Shown: positions 33,021 through 41,213, counted from the first letter of the stretch. The stretch is DNA of 64,000 bases from DAHVFY01 sp040388665 (GCA_040388665.1 JAZKBL010000020.1:1-64000), one strand, 5' to 3'. Numbers and translations are program-made. The notes: a model not told the origin generated them from the letters alone.

Positions 33021-34151
33021 ATGTCTACCATTGGAAAAATAATCCTAAATCCTGATAAAGGACAGACTCCATCCTCTCACGATGAGTCTCCCCCTCTAAA
33101 AGCCTCCTCTTCACGAGTTCAGGATGCTTTCGGACAATTTATAGCAAAAGGCAAAGAAAAATTCTACTTGCATGCCAAAGCAGACAACAATAGATCTTAT
33201 ATTCAAGAAAACCCCTATATTCCAGGAACGTTATCTATTCTAACATTTCCTCTTGACCTAGCTGCCCTCATCAAAGATTTTATCTGCGCTAAAATCAACA
33301 ATGACACCTCAGCTCAGCTCGATATTAGTGTAAGGATTGCGATGCTTCCTTTAGGAGTCGGTTATAGATTCGCCTCTTGTTTAGTAAGTCTCGTGGAATT
33401 TCTTTCATTGCTTCATCCCTTTGAACGCGGACTACGTACGTTTGGTCCCACCATCTTAACAATTGCCAAAATCGTGAATATTGCAGCTCTTGCTCTCTGG
33501 TCATTAGAGCTTATCTTTGAATCCGTGGGCCTTTATAAAAATGTAAGTTTCTACAATGAGCTCAGCTCCGTAAATCCTTATGGCGATCGCCGAGACAAAT
33601 CGATTGCATTTCTTAAGAAAAATTTCCTAGAAATTACTGAATCAGAAAATCAATCTTTGCAAGACAGCAAAAAATTAAAAAAACTCAAAATGGTTAAACA
33701 AGCAAAGCTTGAACATAGAATTCGCCCTTGGGCCGTCGCAAAGCTTAAACAGGACCTCATCAATCTAGATCTCAGTACAAGAGAAGGGGAAAGAACAGCT
33801 GACAATCTTCTTAAGATGGTAAATACCCAAGTACATAAAAAACTTCTTGTTAATGTCCTCGGCGTGACAGGCGCCCTCCTCGGTCTTATCTCTATATCGT
33901 TGACACTGCTTGCCGTTCCAGGACTTATTCCCCTAATAGCTTTTACTCTTTTTTGCGTGCTAACAACAGCTAGATATCTAGTCACAGCCGGTATGCTAGA
34001 ACATGAGGGGTGGAGCTTTTCTGTAACAGAGTGTATCCCTGATTTTATCAAAAATATCGCCAGCAAGATTAAATGCTCTGCAGAGCGAGGTTTAGCTCAT
34101 CTCCAAGACTATTCAAAAGGGCAAAAACGTCTGGAAATAAAGGCCCATTAA
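33021..34151 (+). CDS. Chlamydia-type hypothetical membrane protein, candidate inclusion-membrane (Inc-like) protein
   Basis: The protein has 376 residues. The N-terminus (1-70) is polar, Ser/Pro/Lys-rich and has no signal peptide. Hydrophobic segments lie at about 75-85, 110-130 and 140-175. A bilobed hydrophobic hairpin at about 275-325 (LLVNVLGVTGALLGLISIS, then LIPLIAFTLFCVLTTARYLV) is the layout typical of chlamydial Inc proteins, which are secreted by the type III system into the vacuole membrane. A charged helical region lies between about 195 and 270. I recognise no enzymatic motif. Its final 83 bases overlap the convergent gene at 34069-34809. The Inc assignment is inference from topology. 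Confidence 0.7.
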   Translation: MSTIGKIILNPDKGQTPSSHDESPPLKASSSRVQDAFGQFIAKGKEKFYLHAKADNNRSYIQENPYIPGTLSILTFPLDLAALIKDFICAKINNDTSAQLDISVRIAMLPLGVGYRFASCLVSLVEFLSLLHPFERGLRTFGPTILTIAKIVNIAALALWSLELIFESVGLYKNVSFYNELSSVNPYGDRRDKSIAFLKKNFLEITESENQSLQDSKKLKKLKMVKQAKLEHRIRPWAVAKLKQDLINLDLSTREGERTADNLLKMVNTQVHKKLLVNVLGVTGALLGLISISLTLLAVPGLIPLIAFTLFCVLTTARYLVTAGMLEHEGWSFSVTECIPDFIKNIASKIKCSAERGLAHLQDYSKGQKRLEIKAH

Positions 34152-34809
34152 GAGACGGATCATCATCATAATACAGCCAACGATCTTCTTTCTTCACCAC
34201 CGTAAGATCGATAACTCTATTCTTCTTATCAAGATAACTAAGTGTAAGACATTTAATAGGCGTTTTGTGCTGCACAATCAGTTGATCCTCTAAAATTGCA
34301 GCATATTCATCTTTTCTAAAAAGATAAGTGCCACTAAGTTCTTTCTCCAAAAGTCTTTCAGCGCCAATGCGATCAACCTGATGCCATGCATCATGGACAA
34401 TATCTTTAGAAACGGCGATTTCAAGCTCATTCAACTGCTTTAAAAGAAGATCGATATCAACCCTCCCTTGCAAAAGCTGTAAGGAAAGGTTGAGAACTTT
34501 AACAGTTTCGATCATTGAACGGTAAGCTGTTGGAAAAAAATCATGGATCGAAAATTGAGATTCATCAATACCGATGACAAGAAAATCGCCCTCTTCACCT
34601 ACATAAAGATGGATCGCTCTCCATTTTTCAGGGCTTGTCTCTATATCTTTTTCAAAGCAGATTTCTCCGGTAACACAATTGACAAAACCTTGCAGCTTTG
34701 TTTTTTCAAATCTAGATTTTTCTAGATTTTTTGACTTAAGCTTCTCGACAGCTCTCCTGAAAAGCTCAATATTTTTACCAACGGTAGCGTTATGGACAAT
34801 AATTTTCAT
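34069..34809 (-). CDS. Hypothetical protein with a candidate SH2-like domain
   Basis: The protein has 246 residues and no signal peptide or membrane segment. The N-terminal 135 residues are mixed strand and helix without known motifs. From about 141 to 237 the sequence follows the SH2 plan: Trp142 at the start, the helix AERLLEKEL at 150-158, then GTYLFR at 160-165, in which Arg165 falls where the phosphotyrosine-binding Arg of FLVRES lies, then strands KCLTLSYL and VIDLTVV, and a closing helix FPDVFALLNSL. SH2 domains bind phosphotyrosine and are rare in bacteria, although they are described from Legionella effectors. The match is by eye. The region between Arg165 and the next strand is longer than usual. 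If correct, the protein is likely an effector that reads host tyrosine phosphorylation. Confidence 0.6.
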   Translation of the reverse strand: MKIIVHNATVGKNIELFRRAVEKLKSKNLEKSRFEKTKLQGFVNCVTGEICFEKDIETSPEKWRAIHLYVGEEGDFLVIGIDESQFSIHDFFPTAYRSMIETVKVLNLSLQLLQGRVDIDLLLKQLNELEIAVSKDIVHDAWHQVDRIGAERLLEKELSGTYLFRKDEYAAILEDQLIVQHKTPIKCLTLSYLDKKNRVIDLTVVKKEDRWLYYDDDPSLNGPLFPDVFALLNSLGDELNLALQSI

Positions 34810-34868
34810 ATTTTAACTTTATTCTATGAATTGAAAGTTAAAAATTAAAGAAATAATTACAACCCTTT

Positions 34869-35648
34869 CTATAAGAATTCTTTAGCACGTTTGTACGTTG
34901 CAAGAAATGTCTTAATCATCCCCGATCTCACTCCGCAGGCCTCCATTTCATTAAGTCCGGCAATTGTGGTTCCACCAGGCGAGGCAATTTGCCACCGAAG
35001 GTCTCCAGGATGCTTACCCGATGCTCTAAGAAGAGCCGCCGCCCCCTCAATTGTTTTCAAAGAAAGCTCACCGGCTTCTTTAGCACTAAGACCCATTGCA
35101 ATCCCAGATTCAATCATAGCTTCTATAACCACAAAGATAAAAGCGGGTCCTGAACCTGCAAGAGCCGTCAATCCTTCCATTTTATTTTCAGGCAGCCACA
35201 CAAGAAGACCTAAATTAGAAAAAAGCTCTTCTGCTGTTTTTTTAACCTCTTTTGTAAGATTCTCTTCTTCCACAATCCCAATCACACCAAGACCGCAAGT
35301 CAGCGCCAAATTGGGCATTAAACGCAAAATAGATGCGTTTGGAAAGCTCTTTTTTAATGTCTCCGTCGAAGTTCCCGATAAAATGCTAAGTAAGAGAGTT
35401 TCCTTAGATAATAAAGAGCTACATGCATTTACTACGTTCGCAAAATCTTTGGGTTTAACAGCGAGCATGACAGCACCTGTCCCTTTAACAAGCTCTTGCA
35501 TCGTAGAAACGCTCTCTGCTTTGATTTCCTTAGCAAGAGCTGCAGCCTTTTCTTGTGTTCGATCAAACAGTACAACTTGATGTTTCTTAATAAATTGTCT
35601 TGCAAATGCACTACCCATCACACCACATCCAATAATGCCAATCTTCAT
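34869..35648 (-). CDS. proC: Pyrroline-5-carboxylate reductase
   Basis: The protein has 259 residues. The N-terminal Rossmann motif GIIGCGVMGSAFARQF binds NAD(P)H, and the family signature ASPGGTTIAGLNEMEACGVR lies near residue 225. It reduces pyrroline-5-carboxylate to proline in the cytoplasm. Its ATG overlaps the TGA of the asparaginase gene (ATGA), so the two genes form an operon with coupled translation. Residues around ALAGSGPAFIF match the conserved dimer and active-site region. Confidence 0.93.
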   Translation of the reverse strand: MKIGIIGCGVMGSAFARQFIKKHQVVLFDRTQEKAAALAKEIKAESVSTMQELVKGTGAVMLAVKPKDFANVVNACSSLLSKETLLLSILSGTSTETLKKSFPNASILRLMPNLALTCGLGVIGIVEEENLTKEVKKTAEELFSNLGLLVWLPENKMEGLTALAGSGPAFIFVVIEAMIESGIAMGLSAKEAGELSLKTIEGAAALLRASGKHPGDLRWQIASPGGTTIAGLNEMEACGVRSGMIKTFLATYKRAKEFL

Positions 35649-36640
35649 AAACTGATCTCTCCAGCGTAATTTTTCTGCATGATTGTTTTGATCTCCTCGT
35701 AGGAGACACCTCTTTTAAGCGCCCACATAAGTTTTGTAATCGTCGTTTCTAAAGACATGTCGTAAACTTCGATCACACAGTGTCGAAGCGCTTGTTTTCC
35801 TGTTGCGTAGATATCCATTGAGGTTGAACCTTCTAAGCACTGGGTGCGAATCACAACAGGCATTTTTTTTGTTTGCGCCTTTTCTAAAAAAGGCAGATAA
35901 ATTTCAGGAATATTCCCGCTGCCATAAGCAACAAGAATAATTCCATGAAGATCGCAAGTTAAAAGCTCTTCAAGCACTGTAATCGGCATCCCGGGAACAA
36001 GAGAAATAACCGCTATTTTCCCATCAAACCCTAGTTCTAAGGAAAGAGGTTTCTCCGGCTTTTTCCCTAACTTTTCATGAAAACGAATATTCACCCCTAC
36101 GTAACCCAAAGACTTCCGATTAATGCTTGCAAAAGCTTCTAACTCTGTATGTGAGACTTTAGAGGCTCTGACCCCAAGAATAATTTTCTCAGAAAAAACA
36201 AGCATGACAGCTGCAACATCCATAACAGCTACTCTTAGAGCGTTAATCAGATTGCGTCTAGCATCACTCTCAAGAAAATACCCTGGAATTTGAGAGCCTG
36301 TGAAAACAATCGGTTTTCCTAAATTTTGTAGAGCAAAAGCAAGAGCACTTGCAGAGTAAGCCATCGTATCCGTACCATGTGTTACAACGAAGCCATCATA
36401 GTCATCATATCTATCAAAAATCACTTGAGCCATTAAGTCCCAGTGCGATGGAGTGATATTCGTGCTATCGATATTATCAATAAAAACAACATCTACTAAA
36501 GCTAACTGCTCAATTTTTGGCTCTAAATCCATGAGAGACTGCATAGCTCTTTCCTTATTCGGTGGAGCTAAAACCCCCTCTTCATTCTTTTCCATGACAA
36601 TTGTTCCTCCGCAAAAGAGGAGCAGAATTTTTTTCTTCAT
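35645..36640 (-). CDS. ansA: L-asparaginase (type I-like)
   Basis: The start is ATG 36640 with AAAGG 7 bases upstream; a TTG two codons earlier is less likely. The product is 331 residues. The two threonine signatures are present: GGTIVM (Thr13) at the N-terminus and HGTDTMAYSASAL near residue 90. It hydrolyses asparagine to aspartate and ammonia. No signal peptide is seen, so it is a cytoplasmic type I enzyme. It overlaps proC by 4 bases. A role in using host asparagine is plausible inference. Confidence 0.9.
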   Translation of the reverse strand: MKKKILLLFCGGTIVMEKNEEGVLAPPNKERAMQSLMDLEPKIEQLALVDVVFIDNIDSTNITPSHWDLMAQVIFDRYDDYDGFVVTHGTDTMAYSASALAFALQNLGKPIVFTGSQIPGYFLESDARRNLINALRVAVMDVAAVMLVFSEKIILGVRASKVSHTELEAFASINRKSLGYVGVNIRFHEKLGKKPEKPLSLELGFDGKIAVISLVPGMPITVLEELLTCDLHGIILVAYGSGNIPEIYLPFLEKAQTKKMPVVIRTQCLEGSTSMDIYATGKQALRHCVIEVYDMSLETTITKLMWALKRGVSYEEIKTIMQKNYAGEISL

Positions 36641-36694
36641 GTTCAACCTTTACTTTGTTATACCTAATAATAACCATTTTACAGGAGCAAGAAG

Positions 36695-37294
36695 ATGAAG
36701 TTAGACCCTGAAATCGAACAAAATCGAAAACCAGACTACCCTATTAACCCTCTTATCCTTAATCGTTGGTCTCCAAGATCTATGACAGGTGAAGAGCTTA
36801 GTGATGAAGAAATTATGCCTCTTTTTGAAGCAGCGCGCTTTGCGCCCTCTTCTTATAATGGGCAACCCTGGCGTTTTCTTTATGCTAAACGCAACACTCC
36901 TGAATGGCCCCTTTTTTTCAATCTCATGGTCGAATTCAATCAATCTTGGGCAAAAAACGCTTCTCTTCTTCTCCTAATTATTTCAGCGAAAAATTTCGAG
37001 CACAATAACAAACCCTCTCAAACTCACAGTTTTGATACTGGAGCTGCTTGGATGTCGCTTGCGTTAGAGGCAAGCTCCCGAGGACTTATCGCTCATGGAA
37101 TGGAAGGCTTTGATTATGATCTTGCGCGCAAAAGTTTAAATGTACCAGATAACTATCAAGTCGAAGCAATGGCTGCTATCGGAAAAAGAGCCCTCAAGGA
37201 AACATTACCGGAAGATCTTCAGAAAAAAGAACTTCCTTCACCGAGGAAGCCCACGAAAGAATTCATCCGGATGGGGAAATTTATACCATCTTGA
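36695..37294 (+). CDS. Nitroreductase-family flavoprotein
   Basis: The protein has 199 residues. It has the FMN-binding opening NRWSPRSM, the segment FEAARFAPSSYNGQPWRFLYA and a C-terminal VEAMAAIGKRA, which together define the nitroreductase fold. These enzymes use NAD(P)H and FMN to reduce quinones, nitro compounds or enones; the physiological substrate is not evident. AGGAG stands 8 bases before the ATG. It is divergent from ansA with a 54-base gap holding both start regions. Confidence 0.88.
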   Translation: MKLDPEIEQNRKPDYPINPLILNRWSPRSMTGEELSDEEIMPLFEAARFAPSSYNGQPWRFLYAKRNTPEWPLFFNLMVEFNQSWAKNASLLLLIISAKNFEHNNKPSQTHSFDTGAAWMSLALEASSRGLIAHGMEGFDYDLARKSLNVPDNYQVEAMAAIGKRALKETLPEDLQKKELPSPRKPTKEFIRMGKFIPS

Positions 37295-37360
37295 ACAAAA
37301 TGCTCGTTTACGGAGATTGTATCACAAGACTAATAGAAATACCGGTTGGCCAAAAACTCA

Positions 37361-37392
37361 AAAAAAAATCGAGCAAGTCAGGCTTGCTCGAT
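37361..37392 (-). terminator. Rho-independent terminator of the hctB-like gene
   Basis: On the minus strand the sequence ATCGAGCAAG, loop, CTTGCTCGAT forms a perfect 10-bp stem followed by eight T. It lies 48 bases after the stop of the histone-like gene. Because the stem is symmetric it may also help end the convergent nitroreductase transcript. Confidence 0.88.
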
Positions 37393-37439
37393 ACCAAGAT
37401 GCAAATTAACTGCTTGAAACTAAAAGCACTAGCTAGAAA

Positions 37440-37652
37440 TTAAGCTTTAACAGCTGCTTTTCTTACTGTTCTGCGAGCAGTTGTTTTCTTAGCTGTTGAT
37501 CTTTTTGCTGTTTTTCTTACTGTTTTTCTAGCAGTTGTTTTTTTTGCACCAGCTTTTCTAACAGTCTTTCTAACAGTCTTTCTAACAGTTTTTCGAACAG
37601 CTTTTTTAGCTGTTGCTTTTTTTGCAGTCTTTCTTTTCTTTGCAATAGCCAT
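37440..37652 (-). CDS. hctB: Histone H1-like protein Hc2 (short form)
   Basis: The protein has 70 residues and consists almost wholly of Lys, Arg, Ala, Thr and Val in pentameric repeats (KKTAKKATAKKA, VRKTVRKTVRKT), the hallmark of chlamydial Hc2 and eukaryotic H1 tails. Hc2 condenses DNA in elementary bodies late in development. It is shorter than the Chlamydia trachomatis protein, and Hc2 length is known to vary by repeat number. AAGGAGG lies 8 bases before the ATG, and a strong terminator follows. In Chlamydia, hctB translation is controlled by the small RNA IhtA only for hctA, so no such claim is made here. Confidence 0.9.
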   Translation of the reverse strand: MAIAKKRKTAKKATAKKAVRKTVRKTVRKTVRKAGAKKTTARKTVRKTAKRSTAKKTTARRTVRKAAVKA

Positions 37653-38209
37653 ATAAATTTCCTCCTTATTGGCTCCTGTCGATGGTGCTTTACTGAGCAG
37701 CTAAAGATGCCCTTAAAACACATTCATCTCCTATACTTCTCAATATATAACATTTAGATTTAAAAACAAATTTTTTTTATAAACCTCTTGTTCAAAATGA
37801 TAAATTAAGATATTAGGATCCCTTTTTAGCACCATTGTAGAGCTAATTTTAAAATATAAAAAAAATTTTTTATCATATTGCTTTTGAAGCTGCATTTAAT
37901 GAATTTTTTCTAAATTTTAAGCTTAAAATTGAATTAGCGTGTTTTGCTTTCAGTTTTTCAGCTATTGGATTTTTGATGGATGTTTTTATTTTTAGTTTAC
38001 ATTTTTGAATACTCACAGAAAATCTCCTTGTTTCATCAGCATTTTCCATATCTACTATAATTGAAAAATTAAGTAAAATTATTTTTTTAAAAAAATCAAA
38101 TACATGCCTGATATGCAAAAAGATACGACTTAATTTATCTAGAAAAAAACCTCTGCTTAGGGTACAATCATTACAATTTAATTCAAAAAACAAAAAAAGA
38201 GATAATGTC
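37653..38209. other. Mostly non-coding AT-rich region
   Basis: These 557 bases lie between the divergent hctB-like and ankyrin/U-box genes. They are strongly AT-rich with many A and T runs. Apart from one doubtful small frame on the minus strand (37873-38049) I see no gene, repeat or RNA. It should hold the promoters of both flanking genes, but I could not settle on exact boxes. Confidence 0.6.
37873..38049 (-). CDS. Doubtful small basic protein
   Basis: A 58-codon frame begins at ATG 38049 and encodes a Lys-, Ser- and Asn-rich basic peptide. The frame can be extended upstream to 38223 but that part looks random. There is no convincing Shine-Dalgarno site and no recognisable motif. It could be chance in AT-rich DNA. 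Confidence 0.25.
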   Translation of the reverse strand: MENADETRRFSVSIQKCKLKIKTSIKNPIAEKLKAKHANSILSLKFRKNSLNAASKAI

Positions 38210-40051
38210 ATGGCTGCTATCAATAACCAATCATACCCTTCATTACAAGAATTATCCTGTAATCAAGTGATAGCAACTCTTAAAAACCCAGAATCCGATA
38301 TCAACAGCATTACCGTTCTAATTAATAAAATAAAAAAAATACAAAAAAACAAGGTCTGGATACATGCAAAACATCCACAAATAACAACTAGTGCTTGGGA
38401 AACCTTGCCCAGGACAACACTGACAGCTCGGCAGCTCAAACCGTTCATCCAATGGTATACGACTTTCCTTAGCTCTTTAGGAGAAAATCACATAATCCAT
38501 GAATTAAGCTTAGCGCTTTGTAAAGCCATCGAGCATGACAATTACTCCTTTATAAATGCTATCTGCCTGTTTTTCAAAAACAACGACATCAATTATATAA
38601 AAATCCAAAAGATGCTCCCTGATTTATATTTACTCAATTACATTTTTCTCCATCAAAAACAATGGACGGACGCCAACCTTGAAAAAGCGTTCAGAAGCTT
38701 ATTAGAACTCGGCTACTCCATAGATGAACCTAATAGTCTTGGACAAACCCCCCTTCATCTTGCGTGCGCCTATAGAAGACATGCGTTAGTTCTATTTCTA
38801 TTAAAAAAGGGGGCAAATCCAGATAAAACTGATAAGAACCAAAATACAATTTTTCATTTTGCTGCCGGACATAGTTCTTATGCAAAGCAAATAGACATTA
38901 AATATGACATCTTTAGATTATTTCCAAACAAAGCAAAAATTAATACCTTTAATAAGGATGGCTATACCCCTCTCATGATTGCCGCCGCATGCAGCAATGT
39001 ACAAAGCGTAAATACACTGATTGAAGATGGAGCTGATATCGATATTCAAAATCCAAAATCCTTACAAACAGCTCTTCACATGGCATGCGACTATCGAAGT
39101 ATAGACATAGCTATAGCGCTAATTAATAAAGGAGCTTCAGCAGATCTTACAGACGCAACAGGAAAAACACCTCTTCATTATGTCTGCATAACGGAATATA
39201 ATCGATATTTTGAACCTTTATTTCTTATCACTCGACTCATTGAACAAGGCGCGGACTCTAAAATCTGCACTCCTGAGGGAGACCTTCCTTATGATCTCCT
39301 TTTAGAAAATAATGAGGAGACGTTAACACATATCCTTATAAGCTCTCTTCCTTTTTTTAATCCTTATAATGCCGAGCCTGACATTTTTGTAACTTATACG
39401 AAAAATCTTTCCTTATCCCAACAATATAGAAGATTAGAAAAAGCAAATTTACAACAAATCACAGCTTATTTAAATGAAGAAATCACATTTTCCCATGAAG
39501 TCTTATCTGTATGGAATGCAGCAAAAACTCAAGATTTTCCATTGATAAAACTAGAAAAAATCGCTAAACAACTCGTTCCTGTCATCCAATTAGCAACACT
39601 TGGCATTATGAAAATTGAAAAAACGATCAAGAGCCACGCGGAGCATAACAAGCTGGCAGCGCTTTTAAATGAACGGGTTAAAACTTTTAGAGAAAAGTTA
39701 AAAGAATTGCAAATTGAAATCAAAATGTTTCAAAATAAACAGATTACCGAAACACAAGATTCTTCACCTGTTCCCGACGAATTTATCTGCCCCATTACAA
39801 AACAAATCATGGAAAATCCCGTGAAGGACAAATATGGTCATCACTATGACCGTGACGCCATCATTAACTGGGTCAGACAAACTCCCATCTCGCCAAAGAC
39901 GGGAACGCATCTCGCCGAGTATGACTTCACACCCGACGAAAAGTTGAAACAGCAAATCCAAGAATATCAATCTAAAAAGCGCAAACGAGACAACAACGAT
40001 GTCGATCTCCAAGATAACAAGTACCAAAAACTTGAAAACGCAACAATTTGA
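38210..40051 (+). CDS. Ankyrin-repeat and U-box protein, probable secreted E3 ubiquitin ligase
   Basis: The protein has 613 residues. The N-terminus (1-170) is helical. About five ankyrin repeats run from about 175 to 360, with clear units such as GQTPLHLACAYRRHALVLFL (178 on), DGYTPLMIAAACSNVQSVNT and GKTPLHYVC. A helical linker (about 400-515) may be coiled coil. A C-terminal U-box starts near Pro522: DEFICPITKQIMENPVKDKY, then YDRDAIINWV and SPKTGTHL, finishing near residue 587, followed by a basic tail. U-boxes recruit host E2 enzymes and transfer ubiquitin; ankyrin repeats choose the substrate. Bacteria have no ubiquitin system, so the target should be in the host. Chlamydiae export such proteins by type III secretion; no secretion signal can be read directly. 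Confidence 0.88.
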   Translation: MAAINNQSYPSLQELSCNQVIATLKNPESDINSITVLINKIKKIQKNKVWIHAKHPQITTSAWETLPRTTLTARQLKPFIQWYTTFLSSLGENHIIHELSLALCKAIEHDNYSFINAICLFFKNNDINYIKIQKMLPDLYLLNYIFLHQKQWTDANLEKAFRSLLELGYSIDEPNSLGQTPLHLACAYRRHALVLFLLKKGANPDKTDKNQNTIFHFAAGHSSYAKQIDIKYDIFRLFPNKAKINTFNKDGYTPLMIAAACSNVQSVNTLIEDGADIDIQNPKSLQTALHMACDYRSIDIAIALINKGASADLTDATGKTPLHYVCITEYNRYFEPLFLITRLIEQGADSKICTPEGDLPYDLLLENNEETLTHILISSLPFFNPYNAEPDIFVTYTKNLSLSQQYRRLEKANLQQITAYLNEEITFSHEVLSVWNAAKTQDFPLIKLEKIAKQLVPVIQLATLGIMKIEKTIKSHAEHNKLAALLNERVKTFREKLKELQIEIKMFQNKQITETQDSSPVPDEFICPITKQIMENPVKDKYGHHYDRDAIINWVRQTPISPKTGTHLAEYDFTPDEKLKQQIQEYQSKKRKRDNNDVDLQDNKYQKLENATI

Positions 40052-40076
40052 TAGATTTCTTCTAGAACCCCAGTAT

Positions 40077-40640
40077 CTATTTGATAACGATGTCGATCTT
40101 TTCGATCATATCTCCCTTCGTGATTTTCTTGACTACATCCATACCTTCTACTGTTTGGCCAAAAACAGTGTATTCATTGTCTAAGAATGGTGTATTTGCA
40201 AGCGTAATGTAGAACTGAGAGCCGCTTGAACGTTTAAGGGGGTTAAACTGATCCGGCAGACGAGCCCAAGCAAGAGCACCTTCCGGATGAGGCAAGCCAA
40301 TTTCAGCAGGCAGTGTGAACCCTGGCCCTCCGGCTCCTGTTCCTTTAGGGTCTCCGCCTTGAACAACGAAGTTAGGCTCTACACGATGAAACGTCAGATG
40401 ATTATAAAATCCACCTTCAGAAAGTTGTATAAAATTCGTCACCGAAACTGGGGCTTTTTCTGGATATAACTCGCAGGTAATGTCCCCTTTGCTCGTATGG
40501 ATAACAGCTAAGTAAGTTTTTCCCTTTTCAAAGGACATCACTTGTTTTGGCTCTGTAAAAGACATTTTTTCTTCTCCTGTATTTGCAAAGGCTGCAATTG
40601 TAGCAAATGCAAGCATCATTAGCGATAACAATTTTTTCAT
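40077..40640 (-). CDS. Cyclophilin-type peptidyl-prolyl isomerase, exported
   Basis: The start is ATG 40640, with GGAGG 6 bases upstream. The product is 187 residues. Residues 1-22 form a signal peptide (MKKLLSLMMLAFATIAAFA). The cyclophilin domain includes FHRVEPNFVVQGGDPKGTG and SGSQFYITL, with the catalytic Arg in FHRV. It isomerises X-Pro bonds of proteins in the periplasm. It is convergent with the ankyrin/U-box gene, with 25 bases between the stops. Confidence 0.92.
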   Translation of the reverse strand: MKKLLSLMMLAFATIAAFANTGEEKMSFTEPKQVMSFEKGKTYLAVIHTSKGDITCELYPEKAPVSVTNFIQLSEGGFYNHLTFHRVEPNFVVQGGDPKGTGAGGPGFTLPAEIGLPHPEGALAWARLPDQFNPLKRSSGSQFYITLANTPFLDNEYTVFGQTVEGMDVVKKITKGDMIEKIDIVIK

Positions 40641-40729
40641 ATCTACCTCCATAAATCAAAGTTTCTAATTGTCTCTTGATTTTTGGAAAAAAATGAAATA
40701 TTGTCTAGAGAAATGTTTGAGAGGTATCT

Positions 40730-41044
40730 ATGAAAGCTTTTTACGTATTGCTATGCTGCTGTGCAACAGTCCTTGGATATTCTGAAGAATATAAACCAGA
40801 ACTTGAGCTCTTCTATTCTCCTTACTGTTATTACTCCCAAAAAGTGTTAAATTATCTAAAAAGCATTCATAAGAGTGTGCCACTTAAAGATGTGGTATAC
40901 GACCCTCAAGCAAAAGAAGAGCTTAGAGAAAAGGGAGGTAAAATGCAGGTGCCTTGTCTACTTATTGATGCTTATCCCCTTTATGAGTCCGATGAAATCA
41001 TTCGCTGGTTTTCAGAGCATCAAGACTGTCTGAGCAAACTTTAA
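40730..41044 (+). CDS. Exported glutaredoxin-like thiol protein
   Basis: The protein has 104 residues. Residues 1-18 are a Cys-rich signal-like segment (MKAFYVLLCCCATVLGYS). The rest is a thioredoxin/glutaredoxin fold: LELFYSPYCYYSQKVLNYL carries the active site as C-Y-Y-S, i.e. a single catalytic Cys in the usual CPYC position, followed by the cis-Pro segment MQVPCLLID and YESDEIIRWF. A monothiol form in the envelope could act on disulfides, which matter in chlamydiae because their envelope is cross-linked by cysteines; that role is inference. GAGAGGT precedes the ATG. Confidence 0.85.
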   Translation: MKAFYVLLCCCATVLGYSEEYKPELELFYSPYCYYSQKVLNYLKSIHKSVPLKDVVYDPQAKEELREKGGKMQVPCLLIDAYPLYESDEIIRWFSEHQDCLSKL

Positions 41045-41078
41045 GCAGTTTGCCCAGGTTAAAGATAGAGATTAAGAG

Positions 41079-41213
41079 TTAGCAAGAGCAGCCGCCACTT
41101 CCTTTTTTCTGATGTTGTGGGTTTTGATTTGGGGCCTGTTGTGGGTTACGCGGAGCTTGTGGTTGTCCAGGATTAGATTTTTTTTCTTGTTGATTTTGTT
41201 TCTCTTGTTTCAT
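41079..41213 (-). CDS. 44-residue Gln/Pro-rich peptide ending in GGCSC
   Basis: This short gene has an AAAGGAGA ribosome-binding site six bases before ATG 41213, and a clean TAA. The peptide starts MKQEKQNQQEKKSNPGQPQ, continues Pro/Gln/Asn-rich, and ends HQKKGSGGCSC. It is highly polar, basic and predicted disordered, with its only two cysteines at the extreme C-terminus, which suggests metal binding, disulfide formation or conjugation. I do not recognise it. It lies 34 bases beyond, and convergent with, the glutaredoxin-like gene. Confidence 0.65.
   Translation of the reverse strand: MKQEKQNQQEKKSNPGQPQAPRNPQQAPNQNPQHQKKGSGGCSC

Noticed and set aside
35000..35580. Plus-strand frame at 34891-35580 (229 codons)
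   Set aside because: It lies wholly antisense to proC, whose protein is unmistakable.
37140..37409. Plus-strand frame of 89 codons overlapping the end of the nitroreductase gene
   Set aside because: Most of it is out-of-frame nitroreductase sequence, and it runs through the hctB terminator hairpin.
39764..40027. Minus-strand frame of 87 codons within the U-box region
   Set aside because: It is antisense to the U-box coding sequence and has no start signal or conserved motif.
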